Source of the DNA: Methylosinus sp. PW1 | Lineage (GTDB): Bacteria > Pseudomonadota > Alphaproteobacteria > Rhizobiales > Beijerinckiaceae | Assembly (NCBI RefSeq): GCF_000745215.1 | Contig: NZ_JQNK01000009.1 | Location: 2,418,001 to 2,482,000, forward strand | DNA: 64,000 nucleotides | Reading direction: 5' to 3' | In this document: positions 1 through 8,660 of the stretch, piece after piece | How the letters are laid out: each line of letters opens with the position of its first letter | Position numbering within the stretch: position 1 is the stretch's first letter | The notes under the pieces: model-generated | The model's input: the letters and a program-made list of their open reading frames with translations, nothing else | The model's database searches: none | Told to the model about the DNA's origin: nothing | Made by a program: the position numbers and the translations under genes

Positions 1-2
1 TC

Positions 3-1409
3 TACGCCGAGAAGACCGGCCCCGCTCTGCGCATCGCCGCCCATGCCGGCAAGGATGCGCTCGATCTCGCCCGCGCCCGCGCGCTGGCGATCAATGAGAG
101 CGTTTCGGAAAAGACTTTCTCCGCTCTGCCGGCCGAGGCGCAGAAGGACCCCGGAATCCTCTTCGCGCGGATTCACATGCTGCGGCATCAAAAGAAGCTC
201 GTAGAGGCGGCGGCGCTGCTGCGCACGGCGCCGCGCGATCCGCGCCTCATCGTCGATGGCGACGCCTGGTGGGTGGAGCGGCGGCTCATCTCCCGCAAGC
301 TCATGGATCTGGGGCAGTTCGGCGAGGCCTATGCCCTCTGCGCGCAGCATTCGGCGCGCTCGCTCTCCTATCGCGTCGAAGCGGAGTTTCATGCCGGCTG
401 GATCGCGCTGCGATTCCTGAGCGATCCCGCCAAGGCGCAGCGGCATTTCGAGGAGATCGCCCGCATCGCCGAGACGCCGATTCAAAAATCGCGCGGCGCC
501 TATTGGCTCGCCCGCGCCCGTGAGGCCGCCGGCGCGGCCGAGGCGGCGCGCGCCTCCTATGAGGCCGCGGCGCTGCAATCGACCACTTTCTACGGCCAGC
601 TCGCGCGCGCGCGGCTCGGCGCCTTCGATTCGCCCTTGCGTCCGACGCCCGAGCCCGCCCATGGCGACGCCCGCGACGAATCGGTGCGCGCGGTGGAATT
701 GCTCTTCGCCGCCGGCGAGAAGGAGATGGCGGCGCAGCTCGCCGCCGACGCCGCCAAGACGCTAGTCGGCGAGGCGCAGCTCTCGGCGCTGACCGAGGTG
801 GCCCAGCGCCGCCGCGAGGCCAAAATTTCCCTCACGCTCGGCAAGCTCGCCTCCTATCGCGGCATAGCGATCGACGACGCGGCTTTCCCCTCTTTCGGCA
901 TACCCACTTTCGCGGCGCTGCCGGGCTCCGCCTCGCGGGCGATCGTCTACGCCATTGCTCGGCAGGAGAGCGCCTTCGATCCCAAAGCCGTCTCCAGCGC
1001 CGGCGCCATGGGGCTGATGCAGATGATCGCCTCCACTGCGCGCCACACCGCGCAGCAGACGGGCGTCGGTTTCGATCTCAAGCGCATGATCGACGAGCCC
1101 GCCTTCAACGCGCGGCTCGGCGCGGCGCATCTCGGCATGCTGCTCGACGAGCACAAGGGCTCCTATATCCTCGCCTTCGCCGCCTATAACGCCGGCGGCA
1201 AGAGGGTGAAGGAATGGATCGACGCCTATGGCGATCCGCGCAAAAGCGAGATCGATCCCATCGATTGGGTGGAACGCATTCCGATCAGCGAGACGCGCAA
1301 TTACGTTCAGCGCGTGATCGAGAATCTGACCGTCTATCGCGCCCGCTTCGGCGACCGCGAGACGCGCGCGCCGCAGGGCGATCTGTGGCGACAGCAGGCG
1401 GCGAATTGA
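3..1409 (+). CDS. Lytic transglycosylase, 5'-truncated by the window edge
   Basis: Periplasmic peptidoglycan lytic transglycosylase of the Slt70/SLT type, which cleaves the MurNAc-GlcNAc bond. The reading frame is open from base 3, upstream of the first ATG at 177, so the true start lies outside the window; 468 codons are visible. The N-terminal part is an alpha-helical, Ala/Arg-rich superhelical U-domain with TPR-like repeats. The C-terminal SLT domain carries ARQESAF with the catalytic Glu encoded at 966, then GAMGLMQMI and AYNAGG, the family's three signature motifs in order. The gene ends with TGA at 1409. A repeat-rich gap follows. Family assignment is firm; the exact subtype (Slt versus a related form) is not, because the N-terminus is missing. 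Confidence 0.9.
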   Translation, partial: YAEKTGPALRIAAHAGKDALDLARARALAINESVSEKTFSALPAEAQKDPGILFARIHMLRHQKKLVEAAALLRTAPRDPRLIVDGDAWWVERRLISRKLMDLGQFGEAYALCAQHSARSLSYRVEAEFHAGWIALRFLSDPAKAQRHFEEIARIAETPIQKSRGAYWLARAREAAGAAEAARASYEAAALQSTTFYGQLARARLGAFDSPLRPTPEPAHGDARDESVRAVELLFAAGEKEMAAQLAADAAKTLVGEAQLSALTEVAQRRREAKISLTLGKLASYRGIAIDDAAFPSFGIPTFAALPGSASRAIVYAIARQESAFDPKAVSSAGAMGLMQMIASTARHTAQQTGVGFDLKRMIDEPAFNARLGAAHLGMLLDEHKGSYILAFAAYNAGGKRVKEWIDAYGDPRKSEIDPIDWVERIPISETRNYVQRVIENLTVYRARFGDRETRAPQGDLWRQQAAN

Positions 1410-1481
1410 GGGGAGCCGATTTCTCTCCTCCTTTCATTGGCGCGGGCGCGGCGAGCCCCTATATCGAGGTCGCCGAATAAA

Positions 1482-1576
1482 GTGTTTTCGAGCGAAGCGG
1501 GAACTGCTTCGCGTGAAGAAAACACGACAGAATAAAGGAATCGAGCATTTTTCCGGTTCGATCTGAACCGGAAAAA
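1482..1576. repeat. Two adjacent extragenic hairpins
   Basis: The first inverted repeat pairs GTGTTTTC (1482-1489) with GAAAACAC (1518-1525). The second is a perfect 12-bp stem, TTTTTCCGGTTC (1548-1559) with GAACCGGAAAAA (1565-1576), loop of five. They sit between the transglycosylase stop and the start of the next gene. A partial copy of the first arm recurs at 16041, just after the MazF-type stop, so this is a dispersed repeat rather than only a terminator, although the second stem could also terminate transcription. Confidence 0.6.
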
Positions 1577-1581
1577 CGCGA

Positions 1582-1896
1582 GTGGAGCGTCCTGTGTCGC
1601 AAAAGCACGATATCGACAGACCGGCCGAGATCGAGATCCTCCCGCCCGAGAGCGAGAGCCGTCCCCGCTTCCGCTCGCGCACGCGCATTTGGATCGGCGG
1701 GAACGATGGCGTGAAGGTCATCAAGGTCGGGCCGGTGGGCGCGGCTCTGCTGACGCTCGCCAGCGCGGTGATCCTCGCCATGGGGCTCATCTTCTTCGCC
1801 AGCGCTTTTATGGTGCTGCTGCCCATCGCGCTGGTCGTCGGGGCGATCGCCTATCTCACCGGCGCCGGCGGCAATCCTTTCCGCCGACTCCCCTGA
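1582..1896 (+). CDS. Small membrane protein of unknown function
   Basis: A 104-residue protein starting with GTG at 1582; an alternative GTG lies at 1594. The first 50 residues are charged (Arg/Glu-rich, soluble). Residues about 52-75 and 76-95 form two hydrophobic stretches separated by little polar sequence, consistent with a two-helix hairpin in the membrane, followed by a short basic tail. I do not recognise a family. It lies alone between the upstream repeat hairpins and the convergently oriented RES toxin gene. Codon use resembles the neighbours, which supports it as a real gene. Confidence 0.5.
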   Translation: MERPVSQKHDIDRPAEIEILPPESESRPRFRSRTRIWIGGNDGVKVIKVGPVGAALLTLASAVILAMGLIFFASAFMVLLPIALVVGAIAYLTGAGGNPFRRLP

Positions 1897-1899
1897 AGG

Positions 1900-2340
1900 C
1901 TATTTCAGCCGCTCGTCGAGCGGAAAATGTTCCGTCGCGACGATCCGCATCGTCGTGGAGTCCGCATGTCGCGGATTGAGCAGCTGATTCCATGTGCGCG
2001 GCGCTAAAACCGAGGGGACGCGCAAGGCGAGGCTGCGCCCGCTGGCGAGCCATGCGTCTCCGATCGACCGCGTGACGGAAATGTCCTCGCGCCAGAAGGG
2101 CGGAAGAGCCTCCGGCGAGAGCGTCTCCAGCGAGGGCGGATCGGCGATATCGATCTCGATCAAACGCAGTGCGTCTGGAAAATCCTCGCGATCGAGATGG
2201 GCGAGCACCTCCAGCAAAGCCCCGGCCGGGCTCTCCGCCGCATAGAGTATCGGCCGCCCGGCATTGTGCCAGCGCGCCGGAAACAGCAGTCCGCCGCCGC
2301 CCTCGAGATCGGCGAAATTCGAAATGCGCCAGAGCCGCAT
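1900..2340 (-). CDS. RES-domain toxin of a type II toxin-antitoxin pair
   Basis: A 146-residue RES-domain protein. Characterised family members are NAD+-degrading toxins. The sequence shows the expected pattern: an N-terminal Arg in RLWRIS (R5), FPARWH with the second conserved Arg (R23), then Tyr33 in LYAAES and Glu44 in ALLEVLAHL, and a downstream Ser/Thr stretch near TTMRIV. Length is normal for compact RES toxins. It is the second gene of a two-gene unit, 6 bp downstream of the antitoxin gene at 2347-2799, the usual antitoxin-first order. Activity as an NAD+ glycohydrolase is inferred from the family. Confidence 0.88.
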   Translation of the reverse strand: MRLWRISNFADLEGGGGLLFPARWHNAGRPILYAAESPAGALLEVLAHLDREDFPDALRLIEIDIADPPSLETLSPEALPPFWREDISVTRSIGDAWLASGRSLALRVPSVLAPRTWNQLLNPRHADSTTMRIVATEHFPLDERLK

Positions 2341-2346
2341 TTTTGT

Positions 2347-2799
2347 TCAGACGAACATGCCATGCGCGATTTGGCCGAGCAGCTCGGCGACGAGCTGCGC
2401 CCCGGTCTCGCTGCGCAGCATGGCGATGGGCGTCTGCCCGGCGAGCGCGGGCGAAGGCTTGCGCAGCCAGCGCCCGGCTTTCTCTGGATTGCCGAACACG
2501 CGTTCCGCCTGCGCGCCGATCCGGGCAAGGCGCAGGGCGCGGTCCGTCTCCTCGACGGTCAGCGGCTCCTTTTTGGCGAGCCGGCGCGCCAGCGTTCGCT
2601 TGGGCACGACGATCGCCTCTATCTCCTCGCGCGTGAAGCCGCCCGAAAGGCCCTCGATCGCGTCGACGGCGAAGCGAGGCTCCTCGCCGCGCGAGATCAG
2701 CGATTTGAACGTCTCGACAGCTCTCTCCGCGAAGCTCTCCAGCGCATCGGGACGCTGCGGATCGAGCAGGGCGGCGGCGGGAGGCGGGAGCGTGACCAT
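2347..2799 (-). CDS. Xre/MbcA/ParS-type antitoxin partner of RES toxin
   Basis: A 150-residue antitoxin with the DUF2384 (MbcA/ParS/Xre) toxin-binding C-terminus: the KRTLARRL segment fits the helix-turn-helix part, and [14 protein letters not shown], followed by [21 protein letters not shown], is the typical toxin-capping region. ATG at 2799 is preferred because GAGGA lies about ten bases upstream; a TTG at 2826 would add nine residues but lacks a ribosome binding site. It precedes the RES gene in the same transcript, so it probably both neutralises the toxin and represses the operon, as known for RES-Xre systems. Confidence 0.87.
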   Translation of the reverse strand: MVTLPPPAAALLDPQRPDALESFAERAVETFKSLISRGEEPRFAVDAIEGLSGGFTREEIEAIVVPKRTLARRLAKKEPLTVEETDRALRLARIGAQAERVFGNPEKAGRWLRKPSPALAGQTPIAMLRSETGAQLVAELLGQIAHGMFV

Positions 2800-3075
2800 G
2801 CGCCAGTTTTCCTCATTTTCAGACAATATGGCGCCGGACGGGCGAAAGGTCCATATTCCGGCTTTGCGGCGGCCGTCTGCGCTGGTAGAAAACCGCCATG
2901 GTCCTGCGCCGCAGCATACGAATTATTGGCCCGGCCCGCGCTCGAGCGTGATCCAAGCTCGCGCGGCGACCGGGTTCTCGCGCCGATCAAGGCGCCCTTC
3001 CGCTTGTTTTCCCTTCCCTTTCGCGCGCCGCCCCGGCTCGGGGCGCAGCCCGCGAGCGCAGCGGTTTCCGATAAG

Positions 3076-6000
3076 ATGAACGAGAAGACCAGAGACAAGT
3101 CCCAAGACGACAAGTCCCAGCAGGACAAAGGCCCCGATTTCTCCAAGAGCCTCTATCTGCCGCAGACGGATTTCCCCATGCGCGCCGGCCTGCCGCAGCG
3201 CGAGCCGGAAATCCTCGCGCGCTGGGAGAAGATCGGCCTCTACGCCAAGCTGCGCGAGAGCGCCAAGGGCCGGCCGAAATTCGTGCTGCATGACGGCCCG
3301 CCCTACGCCAATGGCAATATCCATATCGGCCATGCGCTGAACAAGATCCTCAAGGATCTCGTCACCCGCAGCCGCCAGATGGCCGGCAAGGACAGCAATT
3401 ACGTCCCCGGCTGGGACTGCCACGGCCTGCCGATCGAATGGAAGATCGAGGAGGAGAACTACCGCTCCAAGGGCAAGAAGAAGCCCGATTTCGCCGATCC
3501 CAAAGCGATCGTCGCCTTCCGCCAGGAGTGCCGCGCCTATGCCGCGCATTGGCTCTCCGTGCAGCGCGAGGAGTTCGAGCGCCTAGGCGTGACGGGCGAT
3601 TGGGCCAATCCCTACGCCACGATGAATTTTCCCGCCGAGGCGCATATCGCCCGCGAGCTGATGAAATTCGCCGAGAATGGATTGCTCTATCGCGGCTCCA
3701 AGCCGGTGATGTGGAGCGTGGTCGAGAAGACCGCGCTCGCGGAGGCGGAGGTGGAGTACGAGGATCATGTCAGCGACACGGTGTTCGTGGCGTTTCCGCT
3801 TAAATATCGGGAGTCGGCCGGCCAAAAATTGCCGCTAGGCGACAAGTTGCAGAACACCTCGATTGTAATCTGGACGACGACTCCTTGGACGCTTCCCGGA
3901 AACCGGGCAGTGAGTTTCTCCAACAAGATCCATTATACCCAGGTTGAGGTCAAAGAGATCGAAGAAGGCTCAAGATGCAAAGTGGGGCAGCGCTTCGTCA
4001 TAGCGGGATCACTTCTTGATGAAGTTCGCCGTGCGGCAAAAATCGCGGAATGGACGCTTCTCGAAAACATCACAGGATTTGAAGGCTTAGTTTGCGCGCA
4101 TCCTTTGGCGCATTTGGGCTATGACTTTCCTGTCCCCCTCCTCGATGGCGACCACGTCACCGACGACACCGGAACGGGCTTCGTCCATACTGCGCCGGGC
4201 CATGGCGCCGACGACTTCAACATTTGGCTTGCGAACGGCCAACAGCTGACAAAGCGCGGCATCGACACGCGCATCCCCTATACGGTCGACGCCGACGGCT
4301 TCTACACCGATGAAGCGCCGGGCTTTCCGGGCAAGCGCGTGCTCACCGAAAAGGGCGACAAGGGCGACGCCAATGAGGCGGTGATTCAGGCGCTGATCGC
4401 GGCGGGAAATCTCGTCGCGCGCGGGCGGCTGAAGCATCAATATCCGCATTCGTGGCGGTCGAAGAAGCCGGTCATCTTCCGCAACACGCCGCAATGGTTC
4501 ATCGCGCTCGACAAGAAATTCGCGCAGTCGAGCCCTCATCCTGAGGAGGCGCGAAGCGCCGTCTCGAAGGACGAGGGCTCGCCCCGCGGCCCATCCTTCG
4601 AGACGCCGGCTGCGCCGGCTCCTCAGGATGAGGTGGTTGGCGGCAACGCGCCCACATTGCGCGACATCGCGCTCGACGAAATCTCCCGAACGCAATGGGT
4701 TCCCGCTGCGGGCGAGAATCGCATTCGCGGCATGATCGCCAACCGTCCCGATTGGGTGGTCTCGCGTCAGCGCGCCTGGGGCGTGCCGATCGCGGTCTTC
4801 GTGAAGAAGGGCGGCCACGACATTCTCGTCGATGCGCGCGTGAACGCCCGCATCGTGGACGCCTTCGAGAAGGAGGGCGCCGACGCCTGGTACGAGGAGG
4901 GCGCGGCGAAGCGCTTCCTTGCGCCCGACTACGACCCCGAAGATTACGAGAAGATCGACGATGTTCTCGACGTGTGGTTCGACTCGGGCTCGACGCATTC
5001 CTTCACGCTGGAAGACCCGGTTCATTTCCCCGGCCTCGCGGGGATCAAACGCAAGCGCGACGGCGGCGCCGATGAGGTGCTCTATCTCGAGGGCTCGGAT
5101 CAGCATCGCGGCTGGTTCCATTCCTCGCTGCTGGAATCCTGCGGCACGCGCGGCCGCGCGCCTTATGACATCGTGCTGACGCATGGCTTCACGCTCGACG
5201 AGCACGGCCATAAAATGTCGAAGTCGAAAGGCAATGTGGTCGCGCCGCAAAAGGTCATCGCCGACGCAGGCGCCGATATTCTGCGCCTGTGGGTGGCGAG
5301 CGTCGATTACAGCGACGATCAGCGCATCGGGCCGGAAATCCTCAAAAGCGTCACCGATAATTACCGCAAGCTGCGCAACACCATCCGCTGGATGCTCGGC
5401 ACGCTCGCGCATTATCGCGCCGACGAGAAGGTTGCCCATGCCGATCTGCCGGAGCTCGAGCAGCTGGTGCTGCATCGTCTGTCGGAGCTCGGCGAGGAGG
5501 TCGCTGCGGCCTATGCGGAGTTCGATTACAAAAAGGTCGTCGCGCTGCTGACGCCCTTCCTCACCAGCGATCTCTCGGCCTTTTATTTCGACATTCGCAA
5601 GGACGCGCTCTATTGCGATCCGCCGTCGAGCGCAAAGCGCAAGGCGGCGCTGACCGTGGTGGAGGAGGTGTTCCGCGTGGTGACGACATGGCTCGCGCCC
5701 ATCCTCGCCTTCACGGCGGAGGAGGCTTGGCTGTCGCGCTATCCCGATGCGGCGTCCGTGCATCTCGAGACTTTCGCCGATCTGCCCGCGTCCTGGCGCG
5801 ACGAGGCGCTGGCGGAAAAATGGGAGAAGCTGCGCGCCATCCGCTCCGTGGTGACGGGCGCGCTGGAGATAGAGCGCGCGCAAAAGCGCATCGGCTCCTC
5901 GCTGGAGGCGGCGCCGCTCGTCCATGTGGCGGACGCCGATCTGCGCGCGGCGCTCACGGGCGTGGACTTTGCCGAAATCTGCATCGTGTCGGATATAGCG

Positions 6001-6210
6001 ATCGACGCGGGCGAGGGGCCGGCCGAGGCCTTCCGCCTGCCCGAGGTCGCCGGCGTCGCCGTGGTTCCGCGGCGGGCTTCGGGCGTCAAATGCGCCCGCT
6101 CCTGGAAATATTTCGACGCCGCGACGGCGCAGGCCGATTATCCCGGCGTCACCCCCCGCGACGCGCAGGCGCTGCGGGAGCTGACGGCGGCGGGCAAATG
6201 GCCGGCGTAA
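3076..6210 (+). CDS. ileS: Isoleucyl-tRNA synthetase with palindromic-element insertion
   Basis: Cytoplasmic class I aminoacyl-tRNA synthetase charging tRNA-Ile, 1044 residues, longer than the usual bacterial 930-970. HIGH is at residues 83-86 and KMSKS at 713-717. The CP1 editing domain contains [12 protein letters not shown], and [12 protein letters not shown] precedes KMSKS. ATG at 3076 opens a lysine/aspartate-rich N-terminal extension before the conserved core. Two oddities: residues about 487-520 are encoded by a 100-bp palindromic repeat (4534-4633) inserted in frame, and the block 3841-4140 has about 51% GC by hand count against about 65% in flanking lines. No canonical C-terminal zinc-finger cysteines are seen, as in many type A enzymes of this group. 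The gene is probably monocistronic. Confidence 0.97.
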   Translation: MNEKTRDKSQDDKSQQDKGPDFSKSLYLPQTDFPMRAGLPQREPEILARWEKIGLYAKLRESAKGRPKFVLHDGPPYANGNIHIGHALNKILKDLVTRSRQMAGKDSNYVPGWDCHGLPIEWKIEEENYRSKGKKKPDFADPKAIVAFRQECRAYAAHWLSVQREEFERLGVTGDWANPYATMNFPAEAHIARELMKFAENGLLYRGSKPVMWSVVEKTALAEAEVEYEDHVSDTVFVAFPLKYRESAGQKLPLGDKLQNTSIVIWTTTPWTLPGNRAVSFSNKIHYTQVEVKEIEEGSRCKVGQRFVIAGSLLDEVRRAAKIAEWTLLENITGFEGLVCAHPLAHLGYDFPVPLLDGDHVTDDTGTGFVHTAPGHGADDFNIWLANGQQLTKRGIDTRIPYTVDADGFYTDEAPGFPGKRVLTEKGDKGDANEAVIQALIAAGNLVARGRLKHQYPHSWRSKKPVIFRNTPQWFIALDKKFAQSSPHPEEARSAVSKDEGSPRGPSFETPAAPAPQDEVVGGNAPTLRDIALDEISRTQWVPAAGENRIRGMIANRPDWVVSRQRAWGVPIAVFVKKGGHDILVDARVNARIVDAFEKEGADAWYEEGAAKRFLAPDYDPEDYEKIDDVLDVWFDSGSTHSFTLEDPVHFPGLAGIKRKRDGGADEVLYLEGSDQHRGWFHSSLLESCGTRGRAPYDIVLTHGFTLDEHGHKMSKSKGNVVAPQKVIADAGADILRLWVASVDYSDDQRIGPEILKSVTDNYRKLRNTIRWMLGTLAHYRADEKVAHADLPELEQLVLHRLSELGEEVAAAYAEFDYKKVVALLTPFLTSDLSAFYFDIRKDALYCDPPSSAKRKAALTVVEEVFRVVTTWLAPILAFTAEEAWLSRYPDAASVHLETFADLPASWRDEALAEKWEKLRAIRSVVTGALEIERAQKRIGSSLEAAPLVHVADADLRAALTGVDFAEICIVSDIAIDAGEGPAEAFRLPEVAGVAVVPRRASGVKCARSWKYFDAATAQADYPGVTPRDAQALRELTAAGKWPA
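4534..4633. repeat. Palindromic repeat element inside ileS
   Basis: A 100-bp imperfect palindrome. The ends are perfect 15-bp inverted repeats (CCTCATCCTGAGGAG and its complement). Inside are a second inverted pair, GTCTCGAAGGA with TCCTTCGAGAC, and small hairpins on each arm (GCGCGAAGCGC; CCGGCTGCGCCGG). This is the form of dispersed palindromic elements usually found between genes in Rhizobiales. Here it is translated as part of IleRS, between the [10 protein letters not shown] segment and the helix preceding [13 protein letters not shown]. Confidence 0.88.
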
Positions 6211-6253
6211 GGGTTTCTTCGTCCCTGGCCGCTAGCCTCGATCTTCGTGTTCG

Positions 6254-6410
6254 CTCCTTCTCCCACGCGTGGGAGAAGGTGTCGCGCGAATGCGCGACGG
6301 ATGAGGGTCCGCGCCGCCGCCCGCGATTTGCAAGATTCCAGGAAGCCTCGGGGACCCTCATCCGACCCGGCTTCGCCGGGCCACCTTCTCCCGCAGGCGG
6401 GAGAAGGAGA
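6254..6410. repeat. Extragenic palindromic repeat, family A variant
   Basis: The arms CTCCTTCTCCC-ACGCGT-GGGAGAAGG at the left and CCTTCTCCC-GCAGGC-GGGAGAAGGAG at the right are each small hairpins, and an inner inverted pair (GATGAGGGTCC / GGACCCTCATC) folds the whole into a cruciform-like structure. It fills most of the ileS-flippase gap. Related copies lie at 21013, 31282, 48508 and 59879. Confidence 0.75.
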
Positions 6411-6436
6411 CGCGAGCCTTCGGGAGATAGGGTCAA

Positions 6437-7876
6437 TTGAAGGTTCTCGCCGCCTTCCTCGCCAACACCATCGCCAATTTCCTCATCGGCCTGCTGGTGG
6501 CGAAATTCCTCGGGCCGGAGGAATATGGCCGTTTCGCGCTGGCTTTCGCGATCGGCGTCGTCATTCAGACCGGCGCTTTCGATTGGATGCGCCTCTCGGC
6601 GACGCGCTTTTATTCGACGCGCGTGCGCGAGGCGGAGCCCGCCATTCGCTCGACGCTCGATTTCGCCTATCTCGCGACCACGGCGGCGGTCATTGTCGTC
6701 GGCGGGCTGTTTCTGCTCGTCGCGCCGCCCTTCGCGCTCGGCGATACGCTCATCGCGCTCGCTCTGGCGACGGCGGCGATCAATGGGCTGTTCGACTATT
6801 CCACGGCGCTGCTGCGCGCGCGCTTCGAGGACAAGAGCTATAGCCGCGTCGTTCTCGCCAAGAATATTCTGGCGCTCGCTCTCACCGGCGGCGGCGCCTT
6901 CCTCTTTCATTCGGCCGGAATGGCCATCGCCGGCAGCCTCGCCAGCCTGCTCGGCGCCGTCTTCACCGCGCGCGTCTCGCTGAAGGACCCCGGCGCCTCG
7001 CCGCGCGGCGCGCGCATGGCGACGGCGCGCACGCTCGTCGCCTATAGCGCGCCCATCGTCGCGGCGAACATGCTCTACCAATCCGTGCCGCTGGCGGCGC
7101 GGGCGCTCGTCACCGCCTATTACGGCTTCGCCGAGACGGGACAATTCTCGCTCGCCTATGATCTCGGCATACGCGCCATTTACGCGCTGGGCTCGGCGCT
7201 GGACGTGCTGCTGTTCCAGATCGCCGTCGCCGCCCATGAGCGGCACGGGGCGGAGAAGGGCAAGGAGCAGATCGCCCGCAATATGACGATCGTCGCAGCC
7301 TTTCTGCTGCCCGCCTGCGCCGGCATATGGCTCACAATGCCCTCGATCGAGGCGCTGATCGTGCCGCCGCAATTTCGTGGGCCGTTCGGCCATTATCTCG
7401 ATCTTCTGCTGCCCGGCCTCTTCGCCATGGGGCTGATTCAATTCGCGATCAATCCGGTATTCCAGATCGAGAAGAAGACGGCGCCGCTCATTGGCGCGGC
7501 CTCGGTCGCGGTGGTCGCGGGCCTCTGCTTCGCCTTTGTCATCCCGCGCGGCGCGGACGCCTCCAGCCTCGCGCTCGCCCAATGCCTCGCCTATGTGGCG
7601 GCGCTGGCGGCGCTGGTGCTGTTCGCGGCGCGCACCTCGCCGCAATGGCCGCGCATGCGCGACATGCTGGGCGCGCTGGCGGCGACGGGGGCGATGATTG
7701 CGGCGCTGCATCCGCTCGCCGGCCTCGAGCCCGGCATTCTCACCCTGCTGTTGCAGGTCGGGGTCGGCGGCTTCGTCTATTGCGGCGCCGTGCTGGCCCT
7801 CGACATAGCCGGGCTGCGCGGCCTCGCACTCTCCCGCGTCGGCCCCATATTGGCCAGAGCTCGGGCCGCGCTATAA
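6437..7876 (+). CDS. Polysaccharide flippase-like membrane protein
   Basis: A 479-residue, almost entirely hydrophobic protein with about 12-14 predicted membrane helices, starting at TTG 6437 with a purine-rich GGGAG about 11 bases upstream. The N-terminus (LANTIANFLIGLLVAKFLGP) and the following GRFALAFAIG segment are typical of Wzx-like oligosaccharide flippases of the MVF/MOP superfamily, which move lipid-linked sugars across the inner membrane. No glycosyltransferase or O-antigen polymerase lies beside it, so the cargo cannot be inferred. The next gene, encoding a rhomboid protease, starts 68 bp downstream and may be cotranscribed. Confidence 0.78.
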   Translation: MKVLAAFLANTIANFLIGLLVAKFLGPEEYGRFALAFAIGVVIQTGAFDWMRLSATRFYSTRVREAEPAIRSTLDFAYLATTAAVIVVGGLFLLVAPPFALGDTLIALALATAAINGLFDYSTALLRARFEDKSYSRVVLAKNILALALTGGGAFLFHSAGMAIAGSLASLLGAVFTARVSLKDPGASPRGARMATARTLVAYSAPIVAANMLYQSVPLAARALVTAYYGFAETGQFSLAYDLGIRAIYALGSALDVLLFQIAVAAHERHGAEKGKEQIARNMTIVAAFLLPACAGIWLTMPSIEALIVPPQFRGPFGHYLDLLLPGLFAMGLIQFAINPVFQIEKKTAPLIGAASVAVVAGLCFAFVIPRGADASSLALAQCLAYVAALAALVLFAARTSPQWPRMRDMLGALAATGAMIAALHPLAGLEPGILTLLLQVGVGGFVYCGAVLALDIAGLRGLALSRVGPILARARAAL

Positions 7877-7944
7877 ATTGGCGCGAGGCCGGGCGCGCAT
7901 CGCCTGGGACGAGAAGGCGGCGCAGCCGGGGGAGAAGCGACGAG

Positions 7945-8649
7945 ATGGTGCTGCCGCTACATGACGACGCGCCGCTGCATTATGTGCGGCGGCCTTACGT
8001 CAATTGGACGCTGATGGCGATCAACATCTTCGTCTTCGTCGCCGTGTTCAGTGAATCTTTCGGCGACCCGCTCACTGTGGTGCGCGGCTTCGGCCTCATA
8101 CCGGCGGTGCTGTTCGGCCGCGCCGAGCTCGCCCCCTGGATCGTCACGCCCGGCCCCGAATGGACGCTGCTGACCAGCCTCTTCTTCCATTCCGGGCTCG
8201 GCCATCTCGCGGGAAACATGATCTTTCTCTATGTCTTCGGCGATAATGTCGAGGACGCCATGGGGTCCGCCGGCTATCTCGTCTTCTATCTGCTCTGCGG
8301 CGTCTCGGCCGCCATGCTGTTCGCTGTGGGCGCGCCGCTCACCCTCATGCCGCTCGTCGGCGCCTCCGGGGCTATCTCGGGCGTCTGCGCGGCGTTTATT
8401 CTGCTCTTTCCGCGCTCCACCATCTTCGGCCTCGTCGCCGGCATCATCCCCATCCATGCGCCCGCCTCGCTCTTCGTCGGCACATGGATTCTCTTTCAGC
8501 TGTTCAACGCCTTCACCGACGATCAGGGCCATGTCGGCTGGTGGGCGCATATCGGCGGCATATTGGCCGGGCTCATTCTGACGCCGCTGTTCAAGCGGCG
8601 CGACGTGCAATGGTTCGGCCCACGCCCATTCCACGGCCCCTGGGGCTGA
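7945..8649 (+). CDS. Rhomboid family intramembrane serine protease
   Basis: A 234-residue polytopic protease of the rhomboid family, cleaving transmembrane substrates within the inner membrane. The catalytic dyad is visible: Ser141 in GASGAISG and His202 in GWWAHIGGI. The HSGLGHLAGN segment (His87, Asn91) provides the conserved oxyanion-side residues of helix 2. Six membrane helices fit the hydrophobic pattern. ATG 7945 follows GGAGAAGCGACGAG, a good ribosome binding site. It lies between the flippase gene and an unknown gene starting 11 bp after its stop, so these three may form a transcript. The physiological substrate is unknown. Confidence 0.92.
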   Translation: MVLPLHDDAPLHYVRRPYVNWTLMAINIFVFVAVFSESFGDPLTVVRGFGLIPAVLFGRAELAPWIVTPGPEWTLLTSLFFHSGLGHLAGNMIFLYVFGDNVEDAMGSAGYLVFYLLCGVSAAMLFAVGAPLTLMPLVGASGAISGVCAAFILLFPRSTIFGLVAGIIPIHAPASLFVGTWILFQLFNAFTDDQGHVGWWAHIGGILAGLILTPLFKRRDVQWFGPRPFHGPWG

Positions 8650-8660
8650 GACGATCGGAG

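Noticed and set aside
2197..3075. Upstream extension of the ileS frame
   Set aside because: It overlaps the RES/Xre genes on the other strand and is low complexity; the conserved protein starts after ATG 3076.
4087..5925. 612-codon open frame antisense to ileS
   Set aside because: It is a GC-rich shadow of ileS, lacks any recognisable domain and has an Arg/His-rich composition typical of antisense frames.
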